Origin: Petrolisthes cinctipes
Lineage: Eukaryota; Arthropoda; Malacostraca; Decapoda; Porcellanidae
Assembly (NCBI GenBank): GCA_033782935.1
Contig: JAWQEG010000005.1
Coordinates: forward strand, 62,001 to 126,000
Direction of reading: 5' to 3'
Length of the DNA stretch: 64,000 nt
Both the position numbers and the translations under genes were made by a program. Below the pieces are notes generated by a model. The model did no database searches, was not told the DNA's origin, and saw only the letters and a program-made list of their open reading frames with translations. This document shows positions 23,061 to 36,511 of this stretch, piece after piece. Each line of letters opens with the position of its first letter. Position 1 is the first letter of the stretch.

Positions 23061-23267
23061 AAGTCTTTCCCTCTTTTTCTCTCCCTCTATCTTTCACCTG
23101 ACTCCCCTCAGTGTGCCTCCATGGTTTTACATACATACCCTTGCTAGCTTGCACATATGCGCTCCCTTCACACCTGCCTCACACCTGTGTTGACTCACTC
23201 ACACTTGTGTTATCCCCCCCTCATTCTCTTCTTTATCTCTCTCATTCTCATCTTTTACTTACCCGGC

Positions 23268-23425
23268 CGTCTCTCTCTCTCTCTCATACTAACAATATCC
23301 AGAAGGATCTCTCTCTCTCTCTCTCTCTCATACTAACAATAACCAGAAGGATCTCTCTCTCTCTCTCTCTCTTACACACTAACAATAACTAGAAAGATCT
23401 CTCTCTCTCTCTCTCTCTCTCTCTA
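23268..23425. repeat. (TC)n-ACTAACAATAACCAGAAGGA compound repeat
   Basis: Blocks of (TC)n alternate with ATACTAACAATAACCAGAAG followed by GATC, three to four times. Confidence 0.9.
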
Positions 23426-24788
23426 ACCAGAAGGATCGCTGCATCATTTATTTATCAATCTGCCGTCGGTTTAGATATAATTACGCCTAACTATATATTC
23501 TTCATAAATTGTCCCATCCTTATTTCAGTTCTGACAATATTTTTTTTATAACCGTGCTTACTTTAATACATACACATAAAATTCAATACATAGATAACAA
23601 TAACATCACATATACCATTTTATCACTGACACATCTATACAGTACATACATTTTCTGTCAATAGTGTTATTCAAGTCAGGAATATTTCTTAAGTCCCTTT
23701 TTGGGGTCTATAATATTCTCTTGTAGCGAAAGAAATTAATTTGGGGAGAGCTGAGAATAGATAGAGATCGAGTTCGAGAGACAAAATAACAACTTCGGTA
23801 AGGATGGAAGAACCCAAAGTTATAATAGTAAACAGAAATACCGGTGGACTGACGATTTATCCAAGTTCATAGGAATGGGATGAAATTTGACCACAAGGAA
23901 TAGACTGGTAGCAGACATAGAAAACAGCAGCTAGAGTATCGTATTGGACAGGAAATATCTTCGTACTTGCATTACAAAGTGTCGTTACTCGTAGCTACCA
24001 AATCCCTCGTCACTTACCGTAATATATATAGAACCAACCAACTGCCTCTACCACTACCACTACTACTACTACCACTACTATCCCTTGCGTCTGGTACGTG
24101 CTACTTTCTTGTGTTGGTAGGGTGGTAGTAAAGATAAGAAGTAGGTATAGTAGTTGTTGCTATTTGAGTGGTTGTGGTAGTTGTTGTTGTTGTTCTTGTT
24201 GTATGTGGTAGTGGCGAAGTGGGTGGTAGATGTAGTGGTTTTGATAGTACAGTAGTAGTGATGGGAGGAGAGTTGTGGATAGTATAAGGAGTGGTAGGAT
24301 AATGGTAGTGATTAAAAATAGTAGATCGATGTAGCAGAGGCAGTAGATCAATGGTAGCAGCTAGGTAATGTTGGTGGTGGTTATAATGGTAGTATATAGT
24401 GGTAGTGGGGTTAGTTGTGATGGTTTGGAGGTGGTAGTAGTAATGATGGTGGTGTTTAGGTGGTGGCGGTAGAGGTGTTTACGTGGTGGTAAAAGTAATG
24501 ATATAAACTTTAGATTGTGGGGGCAGTGATAATAGTGGTGGTGGTAGTAGTAGTGGTAATGGTGGAAGCAGTGGTGGTAATATATGGTGGTAGTTGAGGC
24601 ACGTGTGTGTGAGGTGCAGACACTGAGCTAAAACTGGAGGTTCCTCTCTCTCCCGCCTGGCATTCCCTTCCTCCCCTCTCTTCTCTCCGTCCTCTTTCTC
24701 TTCCTTCTACCCCCTCCCATTTCTCTCCATCTCACCACCGTCTTTTCTCATTCACTTCCCATTTCTATCCTTGCCCAGCATGTATGTA
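23426..24788. other. Non-coding stretch with GGT/GTA-rich tract
   Basis: No gene was recognised. 24110-24600 is rich in degenerate GTA/GGT trinucleotides. 24640-24780 is a T/C-rich tract. Confidence 0.5.
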
Positions 24789-24983
24789 CAGTCGGCCTCA
24801 GGAATTCTTATACATAGCATTGGTTAAGAGAGGTCTTTATTTTGCACATACTGTAGAGATAGTTCTGCTGACTGATTCAAATATTAGCCAAATAACATTA
24901 CTAGAAAAGTTTGGTGTTTGGTAATTAATGTACTCAATTTTCTAGTTGTTACAGTGGTGTATACGAATTCTTGAGGCCGACTG
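24789..24983. mobile_element. TA-target MITE, CAGTCGGCCTCAGGAATTC type, copy 1
   Basis: The ends are CAGTCGGCCTCAGGAATTC and its inverse GAATTCTTGAGGCCGACTG. TA flanks both sides (24787-24788 and 24984-24985). The element is 195 bp. A diverged copy lies at 38448-38666. The first eight bases match the MITE at 9952-10114. Confidence 0.85.
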
Positions 24984-24985
24984 TA

Positions 24986-25384
24986 CTTCCTCCCTCCTTA
25001 TATTAATTTTCTTCCCTCTCTTCTCGCCGTCCGTCATGTTTCTGAAGATTGTAGTAGCAAAGTTATAATCATGTATATCAGAGTGGTTTCCTATACAGTA
25101 TATTAATAAATTAATTCGAGAAATAATAATAAGCAACGTCATTCTGAGACTTCAAACTTCCTCCAAATCTGAGCAACAGAAGCTGATCATCACCAAGAAA
25201 ATTATATGAAAGTCAGAGGGATAATCCATCAATATTTCATCCTTATTCTTAACACTGTCAGGTAGATAATAAAAATAATAAAAATCCACACATAGCATTT
25301 TGCCTAATCCTGCTAACAAATAGACCAACAAACACACAAACCTAATTAATTGCATAACCTCGGCGGAACTACAGATTTTGTGTG

Positions 25385-25419
<35 letters not shown>

Positions 25420-26066
25420 TTTAAGATTGCTCCCCCACCTTCACCACACATGGCCCAAACACTCGCACTAGGGGTAGGTAAGTAGGTAGGTAGGTAGATG
25501 AGACTAGGGTAGGTAGGGTGCAGTGGGTTGGTGGATGGATGAATAAGTGGATGGGAAACTATAGACTATAATTGATAATATAGTTGGGTATGTAAGTAGG
25601 TAGATAAATAAGTACTGTAGGTAGGAAGATAAGTGGGTGAGTAGGTAGGTAGATAAGTGGGTGAGTATGGTTGGTATGTAGGAAGGCGAGTGAATGGACA
25701 GGTAGATGGGCATATTACTGATTGGTATGCAGGTAGATAGGTTGGTAATTGGATGGATGGATGGATGGGTAGAATGGTGGAAATAGAACAATATTTTGCT
25801 TCTCCTAACCCCCTAGTGTCTTTCAACAACAGAATCAAAGCATGAAGAAACTTATCAGATACTCCTCAACAACCAGCTTTCTCAGTGAACAACTTACTAG
25901 CCTACCTCTCTAGGGACTCTGTCAAAACCCTCCAACTCCACAAAGACAAAATACAGTGTTTTCATTTTTGCCAGAATATTTCCTTGTAGGTTTCATACTG
26001 TGAAGATTGCATCAGTTGCCCCATTACCAGGCATGAACCCAAACTTCAAGTAAACTCAGTCTGTCC
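24986..26066. other. Non-coding stretch with (GA)n and GTAG/GATG repeats
   Basis: (GA)n lies at about 25386-25415. A degenerate (GTAG)n/(GATG)n tract lies at about 25470-25775. No gene was recognised. Confidence 0.6.
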
Positions 26067-26230
26067 TTAAGGAGAGATTCTTTTGTTGATGAATTGAAAG
26101 GTCTGTGATTCCTCCAAACTATTTCAAGAAACAGATCCCCCTATCTGTACCATTGAAGATATCTGTTTTCTTGCATAGTAAAGAGGATTCAGTAGCCCTC
26201 CAAATCCTCAACAAGAGAATCTCCCCTTAA
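26067..26230. mobile_element. TTAA-ended palindromic MITE, copy B
   Basis: It begins TTAAGGAGAGATTCTTTTG and ends CAAGAGAATCTCCCCTTAA. It is 164 bp, with the core ATTCCTCCAAACTATTTCAA followed by GAAACAGAT and a diverged inverse. Confidence 0.88.
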
Positions 26231-28498
26231 TCATACTCTCAATAACTAATTAATCAGGTATGAGAAAAAGGAAATGTGCAAGGAAAAGAAATGATGTCTT
26301 TCCCTGTACAGTATATATATATATATTTGGTAAAAAACTGAGGTATACATTACATTATAAAATAAATATACATCAAGAGCATATTACACTTTGGTATATC
26401 ATTATTTCAGTATAAGGCAGATACAGTAGAGGAATTTTAATATTATTGACATTAGTTTTCACTTCATTAGTAGTAAAGAATTCAATTAACAAACTTATTA
26501 GTAGAGGCACCATAAGTATTATTTATATAGTACATCAAGGCTGATATTCCTGATAAATTGACAGACTCAGTATGGTTGTACAGGTGTATACTCACATACA
26601 CTATTGAAAAAGTCATTTGAAACTGAAAGTTTTCACTAGAATATTCCAACAATATTTTGTTAATGATATTACTGACTGCTTTGCTAGTGAGCACAATGTG
26701 TTTTATGCAGTATTTACAACATCTTCAGAAGTGTATTCTGTATAACAATTCAGTGAAAGTAAATATTTAACTGTATGAATACCATAATCATTCTTCTGTG
26801 GATAAAAATGTAGAACAAATACTCTTTTGGGTAACAATAACAATGAGGCAATAGCACATTTTATGGCCAAGACTGGAGATGGGCACTCAAGTAGCCTACA
26901 GTATCACTAACAGTTCAGAAATCCATCCATTATAGTTTGTGTGGTTCAAGAAACTATATGAGAAACAGCATATATTAATGGAACTTTGCAGGAATATAGC
27001 AGGAGTTAGAAATCACCATTCAAAAGAGGGAGTCATTATAGTACTGATGATGTATTACTACTACATCACCATGGCAAAGGTTTGTAGCAGTTCAAAATTT
27101 TATCCATTAAAGCTTTCCCTTGAATAGTGTTTTCTTATTCATTGTGTCAAGTCATGCTACATATCGGCAGGAAAAATAATAAGCAAGAAAGCAGAACTGA
27201 TGATGTTAAGAAAAACATTGTATACAAGGGTCGGTGAAGGTAAGGTGATAAACACAGAAATTCCTCCACTGTATGAAAAACTAGAGGAATCTCATTAATA
27301 TTTAAACCTACAGTGCAGTATCTTGAGAACATCATGAGTCCCAGCTGAAACCAATCCAAGGCATTTCCTATTCTTATGTTACCAGAAATACCAACACAAA
27401 TAATGTTATAATGTTATTGTGATACTGTACCAGGCACTAAATCACAGTAAGAGATCATTTGATTACTACAAGTAGAATTAAACTTCCTTACCAGGGATAG
27501 ATCATGATGAGATTACTGTGATTAATTTGAAATAACAGATCCGCTCCATATTTTTTAAGTACTGTACATAGATCAGATTAAACATATATCATTCTGTATA
27601 ATCATTCTACTTTTATATTGTAGTAATCATAGCAATGATAACAATAATACCATATCAGTAATTCTATATATATATAATTAGTAACAATAATAACACCAGT
27701 ATCAATGACAATAACATGATACAATATCATTTATTGTAGTACTCATTATTTATGATTTTGCCCAAACAATACTACAAGGCACTACGTGAATAATACAGAA
27801 CTATTTGCCAGATCCAATGTACGGTACTGTATTCTACTAGAGATTTACATTTAAAGCTTTCATATGACTACCTCAAGACAGGCTGCCAACAAATATATAT
27901 AATGCAGGTTTTGGCAGTTTCCTTGTCACCATCGGGAATGAATGTTGGGCAACCAAGCATTACTGTGTTTGCTTGGTCAGCTATCACATATGATTATTAT
28001 TATATTCAAACTGTTCTAGAATATCCTTACATAAATGATTGTTTTCTATCGGCCAACCTTGTTAAATTTCTCTCTCCTTATCTCTCCTATATTATTCTGT
28101 TCTTAATGCCTTGACCTTAGTATAAGTTATGTAAACTATGTGGTTTTGTAAGATTAAATGTGTGAGATTTACATTGCTGTGCTTAACAGTACAAAAATAT
28201 TTGTACCTTATTTAGTTATTCTGCTTATGCAATAATAATGTTCACTAAGAAATAGTAGAAAGCTCTTAAGGCAATATTCATGTGCAGTGTGGGAAATTTA
28301 ATGGATAACCCTTAATGATTTTATAATAGCTAAATATATTTTGGCAACAGTTATTATTCCTCTGCTTCTCCTCTGTAAACTGACTTCCTACACACAACAC
28401 AATATGTCACATCTCAAAAAGAATACATAATTTTCAATTTCTGAAATTTTATGCCTTCTCTTAACATTTTTACTCTAGGTGGTTCTAAATTATAATAA
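26231..28498. other. Non-coding stretch
   Basis: AT-rich sequence with short (TA)n. No exon was recognised on either strand, and no C-terminal domain exon of the minus-strand NPF gene was found here. Confidence 0.45.
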
Positions 28499-28508
28499 AC
28501 TGACAGTT

Positions 28509-28637
28509 TGGAGAAAATCAACACCAAAGTGGGACAAAGATATATTGTTTCACCTACTGTACTGTATACTGAATTTGTCTTTATAGGCAAAATGTTATCT
28601 ATACTCTTGTCCCACTTTGGTGTTCATTTTCGCCAGG
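28509..28637. repeat. Foldback (inverted repeat) of about 129 bp
   Basis: GGAGAAAATCAACACCAAAG followed by TGGGACAA near 28509-28545 is inverted at about 28592-28637 (TTGTCCCACTTTGGTGTTCA followed by TTTTCGCC). It is probably a small MITE, but no target duplication was settled. Confidence 0.7.
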
Positions 28638-29027
28638 TTGTTCTTCCAGATCTAAATAATAATCTATTATTTGGCATTTGCTAAAATTTATTATACTATA
28701 CAAAGTATCACCAATATTACTGTACCATAATATTAAAAAAGAATACTGTACTGTCGTGTAAAAAGATTATGTATACTGTATAGTATGTATTCTTAACAGT
28801 ACTTCCACTGTTATGAAATATGTTATGAAATATGTTAGTGTCTCCCAAGAAGTGATAGATATGTATCCAGAATTGTTCAATCAGTTCAGAGTGTAAATAC
28901 TGCTCAGTGAAAATTTTGTGTGTCTAGCAGCATGAAGTGGCTGAAACAATCTGATAAACCTTCTAGCACTCTTTGAGGTGACTAAAATGCTCAAGCCCTT
29001 TAAGATATAAAATATGAATAACAAGAG

Positions 29028-32000
29028 TTAATGCTTTGCTGGTGAGCTACTGGTGTTGTAGAGCTTGGGTAGTGGTGGCCGTGGTGGAGGTGGACGTTTG
29101 GGTGGGGTGTTGTCAGGAGTGTTGAGGGAAGTGTTGGATCCGCCCGGGGTCAGGCTGGAGACGGATGAGCCTCGCGACAAGTTCTGCACTTCTGGCCGAG
29201 GTTTCTCTGCCATTTGGGACTGTAAAATTAAGATACTCATTGTAAAAGTGACATAAACATAAAACTAAGTACAGTAGTAAAACTTTTTTTTTATATAAAT
29301 TTGCCACTGTGATTTACATCATTATAGATACAGAATATACTGTAGTACTGTCTACAATTCTTGTACTGCATTTGGTACATATGTAAGGAGTTAGAACATT
29401 TTAATAGTGTCTAAGGGTTGCAAATTTCCCATAACTTTCCCTCATACAGTAGATCTTAGTAAGATATCAACAACAGCATTAAAGCAAGATGCCACAGTTA
29501 TAACTGAATAATGCTCAACAGAACAGTTTTTCACATGAAAGACAAGGAAATTATTAGCATTTTCTTTACTTGTCCAGGTGGGAGAGGCGCCTGTCGCTTC
29601 TTCCTGCCAGTGCGGTTCCTGCAGGTGGGTGGGAGGGATGCTCTAGTGCCGTCCCTGCTTATGCCTGATGCTGAACTTGAGGTGCCAAAGCTCTGCCGAG
29701 TTGTCAGGTCTCGCCTAAAGTTATCACCTACTGCATCTTCATCATCTTCATCTTCATCGAATGGGTTAGTTGATGCAGTTTCATTCAATGTCCTGTTTGA
29801 CACAACTGATGTAAATGAATCATTGAGCTTCCCAAAGGATGAAGCAGCCACACAATCAGATGCCAGAGATGGGGATGATGTTCGTTGTGGTGCAAGATCT
29901 TTCTCTTTGTCGTCCTCATCTTCAAATGGGTTCTTTCCAATTACCTGTGTTTTTAAGGGCCTTGATGCTGCTGGGGTTGTGGCATTCTTATTGGTTACAT
30001 CTTTCACCTCATCATCATCATCATCATCATTATCACTATCAAATGGATTTAGTGACACTGTTGTTCTGGGTGCAGGGACTGGGGTTGGTCTGTTGTTTTC
30101 CTTGGCTCTGCTGGCTTCCACAGAAACTTTTTTATTTTCTGATCTTTTTTCTTCATTTATCCCTAAGGTCTCCTCTACTTGTACTTCATCTTCATCCTCT
30201 TCGCTGTCAAAGGGATTCAGAGATGTATTTTTCCTTGGAGCAGGAACTGGCATTTCTTTGGGGGCTTTGTCATTGAAGGGAACCTCACTGGAAATGATGG
30301 CATCACACATCTTGTTGCTGGGTTTGTTCTGCCCTGAAAGAAGTAAAGATCCCATTAGTGGGTTGATAAAAATCTTGTTCATATTATTATCAAATCTAAA
30401 ACCAGGTAATCTGCTACACTAACACAGGATGTTCTGTGGGCAAGGTTAGGGGAAGATAAAGGTGATGTTTGGGGATGATGATATGGGGTTTATGGTATGA
30501 TGAGTAATATTTAGATGAAGGTGAGTGAAATTGATTAACTTGCTTGCTCCATTTTCTGCTTTTCATCAGTTACGTACTATTGCGGTCAAGTATTTAGTAA
30601 GAAAGCTTGGAAGAACCTTAAACAAAGAACCTGACAGCGGACTCACGTGGCGGGTGTAGCGACTGGAGGGACCTGGTGGATGGGACGGGTGGAGCCCTCT
30701 TGTGACGTTTGGGTGCCGAGGGAGAGGCAGGCAGGGAACCACCAACTGGGGTCTGACTAGTGGCACTCTGTGTTTGTGTGCTGGGGAGGGAGGAGTTGGA
30801 GGTACTTGATTCCTTCTCTAGTGGTGAGGGAAGCTGAGTGCCCTGTGAAGGAGTAGACACTTTCTGCACTTGAATGTTGGTCAAGGAGGAATTTGAAGTA
30901 CTCTGGGACTTTACATGCACGGACTGTGAACTTGAATTATCTCTCCCTTGGCTGAGTGTATCTTGATTACTTGAAACAGGTGCCTGGTGAGCTCTCCTTT
31001 TCTTCAGTCTAAACCCATCTGTCTCACATGTGTCATCAACATTTGTAAACTGAGTGATTAAATTGGAAACTAAACATATCCGATCAACACTACCATTCAT
31101 TTCTGCAGGTGAACCACTGTCACTGATATTAGGATGTGGATCTAACTCTCTATTATGATTAATTTGATCTTGACTCTGTTTCAATTGTCTAACCTTAAAT
31201 GGAAGTGGAGGTTTGTCAGAATTTGCAGCTATATTTTCCTCATGATGTATTAATGCGGATTCTCCTTCTGGTTCAGAGAGGATGTCTGCTCCTTCTGTTC
31301 TCTCTTTTTCTGTGTCGGAAGAAGATGAGTCATTCTTTGGATTTTCAATGACGGGAGAATTGTTTTCAGTACCTGTAACATCCTCCTCCTTTACCACATG
31401 CAGTCCATTGTTTTCTTGTGTCAAATCAGTTTTTTCGTTCGTCATTCGTTCCTCAGTGTCTACTCCATTTTTTTCTAGAGGCTTTTCTCTCGAGTCTTGA
31501 GTTTCATCCACAGTCTCAGTTACTTGTTTTGAAGATGTAATTGCTTGTTCAGTGTCTGTGATGTCTCCCTTTTTACCTCGGTCATCTTGAGCTGTGTCAT
31601 TAATCTGTATAGTATCCGCCTCAGATTCCTGCTTTTCATTTTCTTTAACTAACAGTGTGGATTCTTTTAATGAGTTCCCAATTTCTAAACATGTCTCGTC
31701 TTTTGGTGCCAAGTCATTATTATGCATTGAAGGTAACTCGTGGTATTCAGGGCTCGTTGCTGAGTTTCCATGTGGCTGGGTAGAACTGGTGGTATTTTCA
31801 TTGTTGGTCTGCAACACACTCGTCAACATACTGGATCTGGAAGTAAAAGGAGTGTGTTTAGTTTGTGTTCATATAGCTGTGCATAGATAGTGGGTAGGAA
31901 TGACATGTGTAGGTTTTATCGTGTGTGTTTAAGTCATTCATTTTATGCTATAGACAAATTACATCACTGTAAATAAGGAAGGAAAGACTATCACAACAGG

Positions 32001-35000
32001 CCTGATTTCAAGGACGTACTTGGACCTATCACCGAGAAACAGACTTACGGGAAGATTCTCTTGTTGGAAAATTGGAAGGCTACTGATTCCTCCTAACTAT
32101 GGAAGAAAACAGACACCCTCAATGGTATGTGCTGTACAGTACTAATAGGGCATCTGTTTCTTGGCATAGTTTGGAGGAATCACAGACCTTCCGATTCTCC
32201 AACAAGAGAATCTCCCCTTATTTCATACTAGAAAGGCACTCGACCAAGATGCATACTTTTTTTTAGACGCCAAGTTAAAATACTCAATGAAAGTAATCAG
32301 TCTATACGGTGCTCAACACATTATCAGGCCAACTCTTAAGGGAGAGACCTCAGTAACATAACGCCACTAAGCTCGCCAATCATCCATCACACTTGTGCTT
32401 TGAGAGTGAGAGAGAGAGAGAGAGAGAGGATTGACTGTACTGTACACGTAGCCTAATGAATGTTGATGCATCATAATATTTCCATTGGTCATCGTCATTG
32501 TTTACCATAATAGTTAAGCTTCATGGGTTGACTACAGATTAATTATAGTACACTTTACACCCACACTCAACACAATTATAATCCACTGAACATAGATTCT
32601 ACACAGTTATAATTAACCATCTATACTCATCCATGCAAACTCTACACAACTATAATCAACTTTGGACCCAGGCTACAGTTATTACCCCCTTTAAACCTAG
32701 ACTATATATAGGCCTAACCACCTTTACAGTTGCCGTTATAACAATCAACTTCACACACGGACCTTTCTCAAGTACAACCAACTTTTTACTCAGAATCTAC
32801 ACAGGCACTGAATGAAATACAGTAAAGGGAACTGGTATTTATTAGCTGCAAGAAAGATTAATTAAATAAGCTGTTTGAGTCCTTATCTGTGTTATGTATA
32901 TGAAACCTGTAACAGTGGATTAATTTCTGAGCTGACGGGTCCCAATGTGTGTGGTTCCCGTTAGAAAAGCAAACAGGTAAAATAATATCCATCCGGTGAA
33001 TTTCAATAGGATAATCAATGGACATGTTGCGTCAAGAAAGGTTGCAGGGGAGAGATGGGACGACACAGAGGACGTGGAAGGTTGAATGTAGACTGGACAG
33101 GGGAGACTAAAATGTGGAGTAGATGGAGGAGGAAGAATAAAGGAGGAATAGGAGGAAGAATGGATGGTAGTGGTGGCAACGGTGGTGTGAGGGGAGGTAG
33201 TAGTAGTAAAGAAAGAGGAAGAAATGGAGGAGGAGGAGAAGGAATAACCCATGAAACAACCAAACTACAGGCCAGGCTTAAATAATGCGTTTGGAAGGCA
33301 GCCAGGGTTGAAGAAGGACGTGGGGTTTTAAGAGTTGGCAGGTATAAGGCGTGGTGGTGCATGGATTAAGAGGTGTTGGGTTAATGATGTGTGGGCTGAT
33401 GTTACTGGTTAGGATGTATGGGTGTAGGATAGGATGTATTGGTTGGGGTTGTGGGGTTGATGGTGTGTGGGCTGATGTTACAGGTTAGGATGTATGGGTG
33501 TAGGATAGGATGTATTAATTGGGGTTGTGGGTTAATTAAGGATGTGTGGGCTGGGGTTACAGGTTAGGATGTATGGTTGTAGGATAGGATGTATTGGTTG
33601 GGGTTGTGAGTTAATTAAGGATGTGTGGGCTGGGGTTACAGGTTAGGATGTATGGTTGTAGGATAGGATATATTGGTTGGGGTTGCATAATCAAGGATGC
33701 ATGAGCTGAGGTTGTATAATCATAATTATGGGAAGTGTAGGTTGGGGTTGTGGGTTGAGAAGTGTAGCTAGGAAGTGTGGATTGGGGTATGGATGAATAG
33801 CTATTGACTGTAGGCCTATAGAGAGAATTTAAAAGGTGTGGGATGAGGAGAGGAGAGGACATGGAGGAGTATTAGGCCTATAGTTGGAAGTTATGGACTG
33901 ATGTGATGCGCTGGCTATGAGAGAGAGAGAGAGAGAGAGACTATAGTCTGTACAGCCTAGTTGTGACAGGGACAGGAGAAGAGACGGTAGACAAACCACC
34001 TAGCCTAGTCCACCACCACATAACACGGGATGGGGTTGCGTTGGGGAAGGGGGGCGGGTATGGGTTTGTTGGGAAGGTCGGTCGGCGCCTCACCACTGCC
34101 AGTATTGTGGCAGAGATTGGACCAATTGATCTCAGTAACTCTGGCACGTGTATGCAATTCCCTACTGTGTGTGTGTGTGTCAAGGTCTTTATCTCCCTTC
34201 AGCCCGTGTGTGTGTTTGTGAAGGCTTTTTTCAGCCCGTGTGTGTGTGTGAAAAGGCTTTTTTCAGCCCGTGTGTGTGTGTGAAGGATTTTTTCAGCCCG
34301 TGTGTGTGTGTGTGAAGATATTTATTTACCTTCAATCCAATCCCATGAACCATTACATTATATAATAATAAACGCTCCTACGAAATGCCATGGGATAAGT
34401 TGGGTACATGAAGTGTTGTGATATGAATATAAAAAGGGTAGTAAGTGTTGGTATGAGGAAGCCAACCCTAGTATTGACCTACTCAGTGTGTGTGTGTGTG
34501 TGTGTTCAAACGTAGAAGTGACAGTATCTTTATGAAATGGGAGAGAGAGGTCTGAGAATAAATTGAAGGTATAGGGGTGACAGAGATGGTAGTAATCACT
34601 ATAAATAAGAAAAACATAGTATAAGATAAAGTAAGATATGAGTGGAATATGTAGAGGTTGATATTGGAAGAACAGACAGAGGTTTTCAGAATCTTACTGT
34701 CTGACTTGACAAGTTTACATGATATCGAACTAAAATGAATATTAAATAGACAAAGCCAGAATGACCTTCACATTAGCCTTGAGAGAATGAAGGTTATGTA
34801 TGTTTACATACATACATTACAATAGTCGTTAATTAAGACGGATAACCAACAAGACAAACGAAGCAGAGGTAAAAAAAATCTTCATAAATAGCAAACATAA
34901 TAATATAAACAATAGAATCAGGACTAGAAACGATAGAATCACTCTTACCCTTCTGTAATGGAGGTTCTTAGTGGACTGCAATCGACTCCTTCTCTTATCT

Positions 35001-36477
35001 CCTGACTACTCACACTATCGCTAACTTCAACTTCCTTTCCTTTATTTTCCTTTGTTTCTTCGCTTTCGGTCTGTCTCTGTGTGTTTATGTCAGCGTTAGC
35101 ACATTCTAAGACACTTTCATAATGTTTCGTTGTTGCGTCGAGGGTGAAATCGTTCTGTTTCTTTTTTCCCACACTTTCGTTCATTTCATCTTTGGTATTC
35201 GTGTCCTCTTTCACTGTGTTATTACTGGCTACTCCCTTGTTGTTATCACTCGTTTCCGCTTGAGCTATTTCACTGGCATTTTCTACTTTTTCTCTGTCCT
35301 TCTCTTTTGTTTCCACTTCGCCTGTATTTTCTCTGTCCTTCTCTTTTATTTCCACTTCGCCTGTATTTTCTCTGTCCTTCTCTTTTGTTTCCACTTCGCC
35401 TGTATTTTCTCTGTCCTTCTCTTTTGTTTCCACTTCGCCTGTATTTTCTATGTCCTTCTCTTTTATTTCCACTTTGCCTGTATTTTCTCTGTCGTCCTCT
35501 TTTATTTTCACTTCGCCTGCATTTTCTCTGTCCCTCTCTTTTATTTCCACTTCGCCTGTATTTTCTTTCCCTCTATCCTCACTTTCCTTCGTTTCTTTGT
35601 CCACTCCAGTTTCCACATTAATCTCTGGCTCTACATTTTCAAACTGCATTTTCGGATTTGAACTGTCTTTTGAATTTGAAACTCCGTCGTCCGTTGACTG
35701 TCCGTTAATGTCAACCGTTAACTGAGGACTATTACTGACCTTGGCCGATAGAGGTGGTGTAGGTGGATGTTGTTGTGGTTGGCTGATTGTGTGGTGTTGA
35801 CTAATAAGTGTTGTTGGTTGTTGTTGTTGTTGTTGTTGAGTACAGTTGGTTTGTCCTTGTTCTCCCTGTGTTGTTTGGGGTTCAGTCGATGGTCCTCTTA
35901 AGTCCGCGACGCACCTATCCGGACTCTGCTGGCTTCTTCTATCGTCCTCTAATCTTTTGTCCGGACTCGTTTCTCTCACACTTGTAGCCGATTTCCAGCT
36001 CACGGAGTCACTGCTTTGGTCCGGACTTTCGCTTTTCTCCTTTATAGTCCTTTTATCTGGACTCTTACTCTTCTCTTTGATGCCTTTATCCGGACTCTTG
36101 CTTTTATCTCTCTTATCTGTACTTCTCTTCAACGTGGCCATTTTCCTGAGGGACGCAAATCTTCTGGTGAAACTCGGCGACTTTTCCGCTTCTAGTTTCC
36201 TCTCTGACGTCTCTTCCTCTCTGATACCTCTCTCCTCCCGACTGAGTTTCCGTCCAGAGGAACAAGTTGCCTTCCATTTGTCCTTATCGTTGTCCGCCGC
36301 TACCCCTTGGTCTGTGTCGCCTGCATCCTTGTTGCTGCTGCTGTGTTTGGTGTGTTGTACGTGTTTCTTGGCCCAGCTCAGCATGCCAAGTGTCGCGTCT
36401 ATGGTGTCGGTTTGAGTCTGTCGTAACCAAAGGAAAAGTGTGTGTGTGTGTGTGCAAGGCCCCTTATATGACAGGCC

Positions 36478-36511
<34 letters not shown>

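Larger units (their letters stand above)
32222..34940. other. Intron of the NPF-scaffold gene, repeat-rich
   Basis: The remaining large intron (31837-34948) holds (GA)n at about 32405-32429 and 33920-33941, the minisatellite at 33372-33690 and a GT-rich array at 34160-34320. No exon was recognised in it. Confidence 0.55.

Noticed and set aside
22489..23193. 234-residue hydrophobic + strand frame
   Set aside because: It is a translated T/C-rich minisatellite; three frames are open at once, as expected for stop-poor composition.
24989..26060. Minus-strand Pro/Thr/Tyr-rich frames at 25504-25838
   Set aside because: They are translations of a degenerate GTAG/GATG tetranucleotide tract.
29511..30422. 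303-residue + strand frame rich in Ser and Leu
   Set aside because: It is antisense to the NPF-scaffold exon; the minus strand has matching splice sites, phases and motifs.
35122..35661. + strand frames with FHFACIFSVLLF-like repeats
   Set aside because: They are the reverse reading of the 39-bp coding minisatellite in the NPF-scaffold gene.
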